Below the pieces are notes generated by a model. That model worked only from the letters and a program-made list of their open reading frames with translations. It was not told the origin of the DNA and made no database searches. A DNA stretch of 64,000 nt, from positions 92,082,283 through 92,146,282 of the forward strand of contig NC_044277.2 in the NCBI RefSeq assembly GCF_004027225.2. Reading direction: 5' to 3'. Positions 1-12,500 of the stretch are shown in pieces. The position numbers and the translations under genes are program-made. This DNA comes from Strigops habroptila (lineage: Eukaryota > Chordata > Aves > Psittaciformes > Psittacidae). Numbering within the stretch: the first letter of the stretch is position 1; each line of letters begins with the position of its first letter.

Positions 1-264
1 TATGTATTCAAAATATCTTTATAACCAATACTGCGATATTCCAGTCTCTGCATGTACATGTGTAGATAAGCAGCTTTCATCTTACTTGATTTTAAAATCT
101 CCTGCAAGCTAGTAATCCACACTAAAAAGCTATGATGGTTCTAATGAATCTAGTTATACAAAGCAATTCAAAATGTACAAAAATTATAAAAAGGGAACAT
201 TTACTGCCATGCACGAAGCTTAAGTATGTTCAACTAAAAACTGCATCAAATGCAGGCTTGTTTT

Positions 265-303
<39 letters not shown>

Positions 304-517
304 AAAAAAGAAAGGAAAAAAGAAAAAGGAAGGAAAAAAGAAAAAGAGGACACACAAAGCAATTTACATCAACACTCTTTTAACATTTGATCAGCAGAAT
401 CAGCTCTGACTAAATACCACCAAGGGTAACACACATTCCTTTTGCTGGTGCCTATCAGATCTTCAAATCCATGGGAACATAAAACCAGGAATCTTCATTC
501 CCCACAGTCAAATCAGA
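1..517 (-). other. DEK: DEK 3' untranslated region (partial, runs off the left edge)
   Basis: This is the sequence downstream of the DEK stop codon in the transcript direction. No AATAAA or ATTAAA signal was found on the minus strand here, so the polyadenylation site is probably beyond the window. It contains an 85-nt unbroken pyrimidine tract (as read in the RNA) at 266-350, including 36 consecutive U. Confidence 0.8.
266..350. repeat. Poly(A)/purine low-complexity tract in the DEK 3' UTR
   Basis: On the plus strand 36 consecutive A (266-301) pass into an A/G mixture without a single pyrimidine up to 350. In the DEK transcript this is a long U/C tract. The true length may be affected by assembly or sequencing slippage. 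Confidence 0.95.
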
Positions 518-529
518 TCATGAAATCAA
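518..529 (-). CDS. DEK: DEK terminal coding segment (Leu-Ile-Ser-stop)
   Basis: Only 12 coding bases remain in the last exon. The acceptor TTCTCTTTTCAG is followed directly by TTG ATT TCA TGA, which restores the family C-terminus KELIS. The rest of the exon is 3' UTR. Confidence 0.92.
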   Translation of the reverse strand: MIS

Positions 530-3500
530 CTGAAAAGAGAAGTGTATTAGTTTTCTCCTTTCAATCCAGTTACATACAGCTACTCCTTTTCCATCAGACT
601 ATCAAGAAAATGCACTCTACTTTTGCTATCACAAAAACCCAAGAACATCCCTACAGCAAACAAACTGCTCTCTTAAGCCTTCACTGATAATGACACATGT
701 CTGCACAGCACATAGGCACAACTGTTTCTAGATAGCCATGTATCAACATATGCAAATGAAGCCACATGAGAAAGTTACTTTATTACCTTCACTAAGAAAA
801 CCTCACTTCTCAGGTTCCATTTTTAGTTTTGGCAAGCAAAAGTAATTGAACTTGAAAATTTTTTTACTAATCACCAACCACAGACCAGACTATAAATCTT
901 TTGTCATGAATACGTTAGATCACTAATCTTTATAGTAACTGAGTTACCAGGAGCACACGCAGAGAAAAGCTACCTATCCTCTTTTGCCTTCTCTCCTTGC
1001 CAAAGCTTGCAGGTCTGCAGAACTTATAACAACCTCATGCATTGTTACCTAAAATATATACGTGGTCAGTGCACAAATTACCAGTGCACCTTGCAGTCAA
1101 GGTCTGCCACTTAAAGCAAATGCATAGCTTTCAGAGAGTAAAAGTCATCAAAAACGATGACAGCTTTAATTTTAGTTCTGCTTACCAAAGAAACGCATAA
1201 GAGTAGTAGGGATACAAAATGGAAAAAAAAAATCAAATCAGAACCAGAGCTCAGGTTTACTGGCGCACTAATCGTCCCATACTACATAGGAGGCTATTAA
1301 AACTAGTGTAACAGGATGCCATGCCCCTTTCTAAAAGGCTGAAGAAAAAACACCCCAACACAGCACATTTTCTAAATTATAAAGTCTTTACCTCTTTGAC
1401 TGTTTTTTTAATGAAGTCTTTCCTGTCAGATAAATCATAACTAGGATAGTTTTCATACACCTAAAAAAAAAAGTAACAAAACAAAACACACACAACAAAA
1501 CAAACCTCAAATTACTTTCATTCAATGTACTGTATTAACAGAAGTTGTCTAAATGAAATTAGGGCAAAAACTGGTGTGGTATTTCTACTATCATGCCTAC
1601 CAGAACGCCCTCTGTTAATTATGAGAAGTGACAAGCTTATTTCCTGTCTTTATTTTGACCACATAAACATTTAAATACTTTATTTTGTTTTTATGTTTAG
1701 TCACTGATGAAACTCATGCTATAATTTTTCACATCAGTAAATTGCAATGCCTAGCTTGCCATATCAGGCAAGTAAGAGTTCTTCAGTCTTTGTCTGACAT
1801 GCTCTCTAAGCATCAGATACCCCTCCATCAGCGTAGCAAGCCAAAATAAATACCAAATCCCGAGGTTTACTTATTTTTTTGGTGGTAAGTAAAACCTAAA
1901 ACCCTTTTAGGTGACTAACATAAAAGCAAATGTATCTGAGTGCTATTCTACAATTATTTTTTTGGTTAACTGGGTGGGAGAGGACCAAAGAAACAAGAAA
2001 CCGATGCCAAGACTGACAACCAATGCAAAATATTTCAGTTCAGTATACCAAATTTCAGACTTCTAGAAGGACTAGAAAAGGACTATGACAAAAAGTTTGT
2101 ACAGAATGTAAATATATCATTTTCTCATAACTTCTGGTTTAATTTTCTCAAGACAACCTCCTGGAAGTACCAGGAAAACAAGCACACAGTTTAACTGTCT
2201 GTAGAAAATGTCAAGGTAACAGTGTTGTCTGTATGTAGTCACTTTTCCCTACTTTTCCCTTTTCCAGCCACACGGACCCTTCCTGGCACCTTCCTGACAA
2301 TCAATGAACTCTTTGCTGAATACATTCAACTCATTAACTCAGATAAGAACTACTAATTTTTTTGCTGATAGATGAGTTGAATGGACTCAGAAAGAGAACA
2401 TACAAAGAATGAAAGCAAAGTGAGCAGAAATTTACAGAGAGCAGGATATAGCCCTCCCCTTTTGACAGTAGCAAGCTGCTGCACCCTCTCAACATCTCAA
2501 AGACTTTCCCTCTAGTACATAGCAGTTGTTTTGGAGGTAATACTGCTACTTTCCATGTAGCTACCTTTTCTTTGGGGATTTCAATTTTAACGTTGGGTAT
2601 CAGTGTTGCATCCCTTAAGATTAAAGCTCTCCTTGTTATAGCTGTTAGCAAACAAATAAATCAATGCAAAACTACTTTGTTTCTGAACCATTGTGCAAAG
2701 TGCAAGCCTCCACTTCTGAAACGATGACAACAGTCAGTTCACAGACAACCCGTTGCCTAAAATAAGATTGCAAAATCGTGTTTGCTTACCTCCTTGCAAA
2801 TCTGTTTCATTGTGACCTCCTCCAAGTTTGCATTGGCCAATAAGTTCTTGACAGTTTCTTTAATTTCTTCATCTGTAGGTGGCTTCTTCAGCTTTTTAAT
2901 TAAGGGTTCATCATCTGAACTATCGTCAGACTCGCTTTCTAAATAGGAAGAATAATTTGAGTTGTAATAAAAGACTTTCAATTTGTCTGCTTGCTGCTTT
3001 CTTCCTCCAAAACAGAAGCCATCAGAACTTTCCACAAATATGTGATGCAGATGTTCTCCTTTAAAACAGACATCTTGCCAGACCATCCACTTAAAGACAA
3101 AGGTAATGCTATCAGCACTACATTTATTTATGAATCCACACTGCTCTTGATGAACTATCAGTTTACAAATCAGTATGTACTCTAAAAAGTATATAACAGA
3201 TTAAATCAATTTATCAAGCTACAAAAAGGTTTATCATAACAATTCCAAATTGAGGTATTATGGCCTTAAAAAAAAAAAAAAAAAGAAAAAAAAAGAAAAA
3301 AGTACTTATTTGCTTTAAAAAGGAGTTTGGATTCCTCCCTCCCCCCCAGCAGCACTGTGTACAAGGATCTTGTAATTTTGGAATGCTGCATTACTAAACA
3401 TGCTATCAGAAAAACCATGACAACAAATGAAGGGAATCATAAAGGAAGTTCAGCCAAGAGGCACAGGACACTCCCACAATCTTTTCCAGCCGCAAAAAAA

Positions 3501-6500
3501 TTAGACTGAACAATTCCACTCAGTTCCTGCACTGCCAACAACAACAATAACATTAGAGCAGATGCCAAACAATGTAGATAATGAGCTCACAAAAAGACCT
3601 AGTAACATTTTGAATTTTGTACCAAGAACATACACGCAAAACAGAAATACAGGAAGAGTAGAAATTATGAATATATTACACAACTTACATGCAAAACACA
3701 CACATGACATTTATATACGTGCATGTGTTGATGACAAACTAAAGTGTACACACACACAGTCAGCCACATTAGTACTGCCAGCAGCCAATCTGAAAACAGA
3801 GAGTTCAGCACAGGCCAGTTTACTCTGCTGAGAAATAAAGCTATGAAGGAAGTTCAGCGTAATTCTATGCATAAGAGGTTAACCATTCCTTCTCTTAACA
3901 TGCTGAAAAGCAGAGCAATTAATCTGAACTGACATCTGCTATAGCATGCATAAGCTGATGCTGGCATTAAAAGAAGTATGTTTGCAGCATGAATATATAC
4001 AACATTAATAACTCATACTACAATTGTGACAGAGGCATGGCTGTTACCTCAGAACACTAGAGAATTTTAGGTGAGAAAGGACCTCTGAAGATCATATGGT
4101 TTAAGCCGCTACTCAAAACAGGGCCAATGTGGAACTGGTTGCTCAGGGCCCTGCCAGGCTCAGTTCTGAACATCTCCAACAACAGGAATTCTACAACTGC
4201 CCCAGGCCCTGTTTCCATGTGACCAACCTCACGGGGAAGCTTTTCTGCCCCATACCTGTAACTGCAGCTTCTGGTGGCAACTTGTGCCTGGTGCCTCCCA
4301 TCCTCTCACTGTGCACCTCCAAGCACAGCCTGGCCCTGCCTTCCTCATGCTCTCCATTTGGTAGTTGCAGACTGCACTATGATCCCCTTTTATCCATCTC
4401 TTCTCAAGGCTGAACAAGCCCAGCTCCCACAGCTTCTCCCCCTGCATTGTGTGCTCCAGCCCCATGGCCATCTTGGTGACCCTCCACTAGACTTGCTCCA
4501 GTATGTCCATGTCTGTCATGCACCCAGGAGCCCAAAGCTGGACTCTGCTCTTGGAGGCAGGCTCACAAGGGCCAAATAGGGGGTAAGAATCACTTCCCTC
4601 AAGCTGCTGGCTACACACTTGCTGAAATAGCCCAGAGTGATGTCAGCGTTACCAGAGGGCACATTGCCAAGTTGGGTTCAACTTGCTACCTGCAAGAATC
4701 ACCTGCCCCCCTCCCCGATCCTTTTCCGCAAAGCTGCTTAGAAAGAAAGCACTGTCCCCACCTGCACTGCTGCAGTCTTTAAACAGATATTAATAAACTC
4801 GATATATGGATAGCTTTTATGCATATCAACAGGACATATGTAGAACTGATATTTATGTTAACAAAAACCACAATAAGCTGCTGAACAAAGGACATTCACA
4901 GCGGGAATATATACTTCTTGATTGACAAGATTCATGTGAAATCATTAAAGAGGCACCAACAGAAATATGTTAACATTCTTCCAGCAGAAAGGAAAACTAG
5001 GATGATATTTTCAGTTTATATGCAAATAAAAAGTACATATATGTACTCAACAGAAGTTACAAAGTATACCCAACACAGACCTTTTTTAATTACTGTTGCA
5101 AGGAAAAAAAGCATCAAGTAGCAAGCTAAGGATGCACCAAGTTCTATTTTCTTTCACAATTAGGTGCAAAAGCTTGCGTTTTAACAAGCATGCCAGTTAA
5201 GCTATAAGATAACGTATGATGAAAGATTTAAAGCATTTACCTTTTCTAGAACTATTCTGACTTTTTTTAGTAGTGCTGCTATCTGCCTTCTTAACATTCG
5301 CACTCTTCACAGCTTTCTTGGTTTTGGAAGTATTCTTTTTAGATCTTTCTCTTTTAGATGCTTTTCTAGGAGGCTACGAAGAAGAAAACCAGAAGATTAA
5401 AACTATGGTTTCTATCCAAATGATACATACCTCTTTTCCACAATAGAAATTATGCTTTCTGTCAATACAAACTAAATCAGCGAATTTAATTACTGAGTTT
5501 TACTAGCAATTTCTACCCGTATACTACAGGGGGAATATGTCTATTAATAGTATTCCTACATTCTTTTAGATTTCACATTATCCTTGCACATGGACTCTTA
5601 AGCTTAAAGTGAGAACTTTCTGATGGTACTAGCAGTTTGAAGAGAGGGAGGGAATGAGCGGCTGTGTGCCTCCGAGTCACCGGGCGGGCTTAAACCACTA
5701 CAATTGTTTAAAGGAACAGTTGTAATCAAAAGACAGGCAATTGAGGCCAATCTATTCCATGTGCAGGATTCCCACAAGCTGGGGCAGCAATGCTTTGATG
5801 CCTACATCCTTCCACCTGTTGTATGTTAAAGGGTGCCATAAACCTAACCTTTTTTTCTTTTTTCTTTTAATGCTGCAATCTTTAAGCTGCAAAAATGCAG
5901 CCATTGTCCATTTCACCATTTCCTACATTCAGACTAATCTGACATACTAATGTTCTTGTAATACCTAAGCTTTTATTTTATGCAATTCAACTTCAGTTTC
6001 CAAAGACTTCAGTCTGCTCAACTATTGCTGAGCACTTTGGAGATTGCAGGGATCTTTGTGAGGCTGCTTACTATGTTGCTCACTCTATCTTTGTGATCCA
6101 AGACACAGAATCTTAAAAAAGACACTGAAACATAAAATCCAGGAGAAATACAGAACCAAAACCAATGCAGCTAGGTAGGTTAGAGATATTTACTGAATTC
6201 CAACTTAAGTCATAGGTATCCAATCAAACCCTACACAGAAAAAAAGAGATATAACTAGATATTGGGCATTTTTATGAAACTACAATAAAGTCATCACAGA
6301 TGATACAAGAAATGCAATCAATTATGTCTGAAATCCTGGCTGCTCCAAAATGATGTAGAGCAAATGGTTTTATGAGGTGCATACATACATTCAAGAATCA
6401 GAACCTTTGCCTTTTATCTTACTGATTCTCTAACACACAAAGAAATTATGAAAATTTCTTACAAATTGCAGATGTTTTCTTTTCTTTTAAACTATTCATT

Positions 6501-9500
6501 CAGTTAAACATCATTTACCCCCCAACTGTGTTCCAAGAATTACCAGTCAGTAACAACCACGTAATGACAAATTGCAGACAAATGTTTTCAGCCCTATGTT
6601 GAAAAACAAACAAAAAACCTCATTACCTCATCTTCACTTTCTTTTTCTTCTGAAGAGTCATCCTTTTCTTTCTTTTCATCTTCTTCACTACTGGATTCAT
6701 CTGACAAGATTTCTGGACACTTGGTGCGTTTTGCTTTTCTTGTGGTTCCAGTGCTACTGCGTTCTTTTTTGCCACCTTTGCTTGGTGTTTTTTTGGACTT
6801 TGGCAATGGCTGAGAAACAAGGATGTGTGTAATTCAAGTACGAATATAAAAGTGAATTTTAAAAATATAAATTACTGAAAATCACATGAAAGAACAGTAA
6901 ACAAATATAGAAGTCTCTAAGTCTTGGTAACAAAACCCAGGCCTATTTTACACACTAAACTTAAGCCATAACATTTTGTAGTATGCAGAAATTCATTGCA
7001 GAGAGAGAGTGGAGTAAAATGAAATTTCAGTTCTAAGCTAAGCACCTCTTCCACTCCCCTAACCTAACAAATCTTCAAAGGTTGGGGGTTAGGGAAGGGA
7101 AGCAAGAAAAGCAATCTAGCAGGAACCGTTTACCTACCTATGCCCTCCCAACCCATAAAAACACACTTTTTTCTGGTAACAAATTAGCTGACAACTCTCC
7201 TGAAGACTTAAAGGCAGGAATTCTGCCGTGTCTTATGCAAAACTGCATTTTGCTGTCACTAAGTACCAGTGTACCTAAGTCAGCATGCAGAATCTCCTGA
7301 GCAACAGTCTAACTATTCAAGTATTGCTTTTAGATTATAAACTGAAACCCCAAGATTAAGAGAGTTTCGTAGTCTTGGCAGTTGAGTCTAGTACACAAGC
7401 ATATACTAGGTAAAGTTTTCCTAGCATTGCAACAAATTTCATCTTGCAATGACGAAATGTGATCACATTCACTTGCCAACTTGTAGCATACTCAGGATAA
7501 CACCCGACTGCTTATTTTTCTGTCCTTCGATGTTTTATTTCCTTGCTCTAACACCTTTCCTTTCTTTCCTGCTCACATATGTTTATCTCCAACTATTCAC
7601 CTCTCTATTCACCCACAAAGCAGAAGCTACTTAGAGTTTTTGGGTACAGATATCTGTAATTAGCTTCCTGTGTTGACCACATACACTTACGTGCACTAAC
7701 AGTGTCTAACAGGTGCACTTACATACAGCATCTAAGCTCTCACCCCATTGTAGATGCCTGTAAGAGCAGAACTACTCTCTTTCAAGAGCTACTGCTACTT
7801 CAGTAGGTACAACAGTAACCGCATTGCCACTGGTAACATGCAAACAGTAAGCAATAAAGACAGCTGCACTTTTCATCAAAACAGAGCTGTAAAAGTGAGT
7901 GTAGCAACCTGCATCTCACCTTGCCTGAAGATTTTGGGTGCATTAAGAAGTTTAAGATTCTGGTTACGAGCTCACTATTAACACCTGATCTTTCCAAGTC
8001 GAGAACTTCACAGATACTTTTCAACATTGCATTTCTAAATCTGGAGAGGGAAAAAAAAAAAAAAAAATATCAGTATCGCGTCCTAAACAATCAGTCAACA
8101 TTTCACTCCCTGAAGCTGCCATCTGGTTTGTGTCTGCAACTGAACAATAGACATGCATTTATACACTTAACTACATTTCCAGTCTTACCTATACTTAAGC
8201 AAAGAACCACCACCCCATTCCATAAAGCAAAATAAAACAAAAATCCCAAATCCACATGTGTGTAAAGTAGGATATATAAAAAAATTTATAAAATCTTAAG
8301 GGGGAGGGGGAAAATCTTCTCCAGCATCTCTCCTAACCTGCCACATTGGAAAGGGTCAATCTTGAGACAATAAATCCAGTGGCTGCAGGACTTGAACTCT
8401 AAAGGGACTGGGGGGTCAAGGGGGGTGTGTCTCCCTTAATTTTCTCTGGTTCCTTACCCCCTTATGGAAGTACCTTTGATGAAGATACAAGGTTAAGAGA
8501 AACTCTGACATTTACCCCACTTCAAGATCCAAAAGGATCAAGGATCTTCAACCAATTGCCCCACTTTGTTATTTGTTCCACTAGTATTGGAAAAAAAAAA
8601 AAAATGGAAAAAGGGTCAGATCCTGTGAGGGTATGACATCAGAATAGATTTAATGAGATTTTAAAAACAAAACCAAAAAAACCCCTACTTACTCTACCTG
8701 TTAACTCCCTTCAAATGCTTATACTTTCCTCTTCATCCATTTTGTACAATGCTGTCTGAAAAGTGGGTTTTGTTGTCTGACCATTTTTTGCAAGTTTAAT
8801 AGCTATTTCTGGCAGTCAAATTAACAGGAAACTTATTTTTTGTTATTTAAAAAGTCAGTGCAGCTATTTCATGGTGGCCTACAACTTCCCTAAAGCAGCA
8901 TTTCATTTCAGACTGTCCCTTTAAACTCATAGGCTTTTAAGGAGGCAGAACAACTTTGTTCTCCTATATTCTGGGACATGGGAAGAGGAAATCTTAACTG
9001 GTTTGACGCATCTCCCAGCCTCAGAGTATAGTTCATCCACCATCCTTTCAACAATGAAATAAAATCTTTCAACCATTTTTCTAGACAAGTTTATAAAAAA
9101 ATTGATCTTAATGTGTGGAGAGCCTTCCTGTTTAGCTTCTGAGCATACACTGAGTACTTGTAAGGTATTCCTGCAGAATCAAAGTCAGTCTCTTGCATTT
9201 TGAAAGACAATAATACTATTGAGTTAAAGCGAGTTAACTTGTTAAGAGCTTTTAAAACTGCACAGTGTCAAAGTTTCTGTTTCAGACTTTCAAGACCTTG
9301 TATACTGAATTTAGGATTTTATGGTTCTATTGCTGCTTTAACTAAAATTGCTTACAACTTGTGTTACACACGGCATTTATCCTTGCATTTTTTTCATATT
9401 TTTAATACTTTGAAGGTACATCTGCAGGTAACAGCAAACAATGTCCTAAGTATTAAAATGCAGTTCAAATGTGGAATAAACAAGCGCACTCTGAATTCTA

Positions 9501-12500
9501 AGTCAGTAACTTTTACAGCAAGTATTTTTGGAACAGCAGCAGAATTTAACACAGTAACGCAGGCATGCAGGGCTTAATGCAACAACCAGGTTTCAGAATA
9601 TTTGCTGAAGAGTAACAAAACTTAACTAGCAGTTCCTTCACATTGAAAATACAAAAAAACTAAGTACAAAAGTCTTCTGTGACCTTCTGCAGATAATGGA
9701 AAACATTATCCAATAAAACCAGTGGGAAACAGTTAAAATTCCCATCCTGAGACAGAGTTTGTCTTGTAGGTTCACATGCATTTGACAAACCCTAGTCCTA
9801 GAAAATTGTGTATCTTGCAATTGCAAAATTTGCAAGAAAATTGCAAAAAGGGAGATTTGCAAATTTTTAATTCTGGAAGCCTTCACACTATCAACAAACT
9901 GACACTAAAAAAAGATTTAGAATCAACTGGGTAGAAGTTAGGAGTTCTTTCGTTACTAGGTTTTTTTTGTCACAACTAGGTGCGCAGATATGCAAGGGCA
10001 TATTTTAAAACCCTTTCAGACCAGTCAAAACCAAGCTGCAGCAGCTTATCCTGTTAATAGAAAAGCAGCTAATGTGGGGAGACAGTAAAAAAAGAAATAT
10101 TGATAGACTAGTTGCTACAGCAATTCTAGGAATAAGACTGTTTAATACATGATAAGCAGAAATGGCTTTGATTCTGAAGGAGGAAGGTTTTGTGGCACAG
10201 AAGGATGCAAGTTTGCAGCATGAATAGGGCACAATGTATTCTCAACACTATGCCTGCCCCAGGGGAAATAATGTTTTCTTCTCACTTGGCAGAAAGATCT
10301 GCTAGTTAGCATGTAATAGTTAAAGTCAGGACTGTAGGAACTGTGAATAAAATGTTCACAATTTAGCTCTTTTTAATACATTTCAGATCATCTTTAGAGA
10401 CCAGTTTGTGTGATAAAAATGAGCCCAGAAAGAGATCATAGAGCTCTAGAAAACAGCCATTCAGTTTAAGATTAAATATAATCTGCAGTAAAATTTTGAA
10501 AACACAAAGGAGTGTATAGCATGAGTCAAGATATGATAAGAAGCAATAATTACTTTTTTAACATTTCTTCCTTCTTTTTGTATTGGTCACTTCCTTTTTC
10601 AAATGGGAACCCGCTGAACTGACCCACATTCTTCTTTAGGGAAGCAACCTGGAACAGAACACACAGATTACTTTCCAATGCAAGTACTTTCAAAAGATTT
10701 CATCCAATTACATGTCAACTTTCCACACAAATCTATCCTAGCTTTTAGCTTTCTGTTGACAAAAAGTTATATCCTTTAAGTGATAACCTACATGCCTTTA
10801 TTTATGTCATGACAGTCATACTACAACAAATTTACTAGTGTGCTAGCATGCATCTGTACTAGTAGTAGTCAGTTTCTGGTTTCTGTGCTAGCTGTTCAGA
10901 TTTCCAAAATACAGAGATTAAAAGTACCAAGTTCTTGTGATCTTGGTACTTTAAATAACTTCCTAGGTAAAAATCACCTGCCATTTCAAGCTTGTTCAGA
11001 ATGTATTCCATGATTATTCACAGGTTTACACAAATACGAAAATGTAGCCTGTTGCATACTTCATACCATGGAATTTGTTACAGAACAGTGAATTTTACTT
11101 TCACTATATAATCTGCTAAAGCAGATTTGCTTTCTTGCTTTTCTGAAGTCTTACATCGGACCATGATTATACTTTTGAACCTTTTCTTTGGCGTGATCAA
11201 TTTTTGCATTCACATACCACCCGGATTACAACTTCTACCATTATACCTGCAGTCTGAAGAGAGTTGAACTTTCATTGCAAAGCCCTCACAATGGGAAAAC
11301 TGCTCCCATCAAGACATTAAGTTCTTTGTTTTCACTCTCTTTTTACCAAAAAAGAAGTTAAAAAATATCCCCAAATCTTTCATTCTTCTGAGATTTTTAA
11401 CACTATCAAGAATAATTTGAACTCACTTTCAACAGTTCTACAAATTTTGTTCCTCGTGTTTCTCCATTAGTTTATAATTCTATCAAAGCTAAGCTCCTTT
11501 TTCCAAAGAGAATTATCTTTGTCCAGCACCTAGAGAAAATTTGCAGATGGTATTGGTATGGTTTATTAGAAATGTTAATCGTGATCCAAAGCACATACAG
11601 AATGTGCATACATGACAACATCTCATCTTTACTATATTAAACAGCATTCTGAGTTCCCAACAATTCCAATTAAATAGAGTTTTGGATGAAATCATACTGA
11701 TATATTTCCAAGCAAATAAATATATTTTCATATCTTTGGACTCAAACCACTGGGATGCTGCAGCAATCCAGCTGGACTTTCCAACAAGTCTATGAACAAA
11801 GGACTAAATGCGGCAGGGCAAAGAAAAGTGTGGGGGGTGTGAGATGGAAATGTAATCAAGTGGCACAGGAGAGAAGGGCAAGAGCTGTATTTCGACAGCA
11901 GCTATGTCTAATAAATATGATTTAGGAGTGTCAAGTATCAATTTACATCATTTGCACATAATTATGAAACTGCAAATGGAGGTTTCTATTAGTTGATTAG
12001 ATTAATTATTACTACTAAATCAATTATTAATAGCAGTTGTTAGTTTCTTCGTGGTGTGCCACAGATCTGCAATCTGAAGTGAGAAAGATAGATTCAGAGG
12101 TTATGGTATCCCAGCGTCTCCACCCAAAGATGGTAGGATGGTTTCATGAAGGGTAAATGGATGTGATTTGACAAATTTTATGATAAAGCAGTTAAATCAG
12201 AAAGTTACATGGTTCTGCCATGGTATCTTCCCTATGAAACGATTAAATTCTACTGCAGGGCAATCCAAAAGTTTGCAAAACTTTGTACGCACCAATTCTA
12301 GACTCTAGTCTAGTTTACTGCCATAATAAACAAATAGTATAATTCACAGAAGTAGGTTTTAGTGAACATATACTGTTCTTTTTCTGAATACTTGAGGCAA
12401 CAGATCTTTCTTTGCCTTTTAAACAAGCATTGCATTAGCAGCAGTGGTCTGAGGTATTACTAGCATGCATCTATACTAGTAGTCTTCAGTTCTTGGTTTC

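Noticed and set aside
2334..2651. 105-codon minus-strand frame in DEK intron 9, considered as an extra DEK exon
   Set aside because: DEK exons 9 and 10 join in phase without it and give the conserved protein; the reading resembles no part of DEK.
4129..4579. Three open frames of 80-101 codons near 4.1-4.6 kb
   Set aside because: They lie entirely in an antisense, decayed CR1 3' fragment.
9200..9577. 125-codon plus-strand open frame in DEK intron 5
   Set aside because: Antisense to DEK in an intron, no recognisable family and no flanking splice or promoter signals that stand out.
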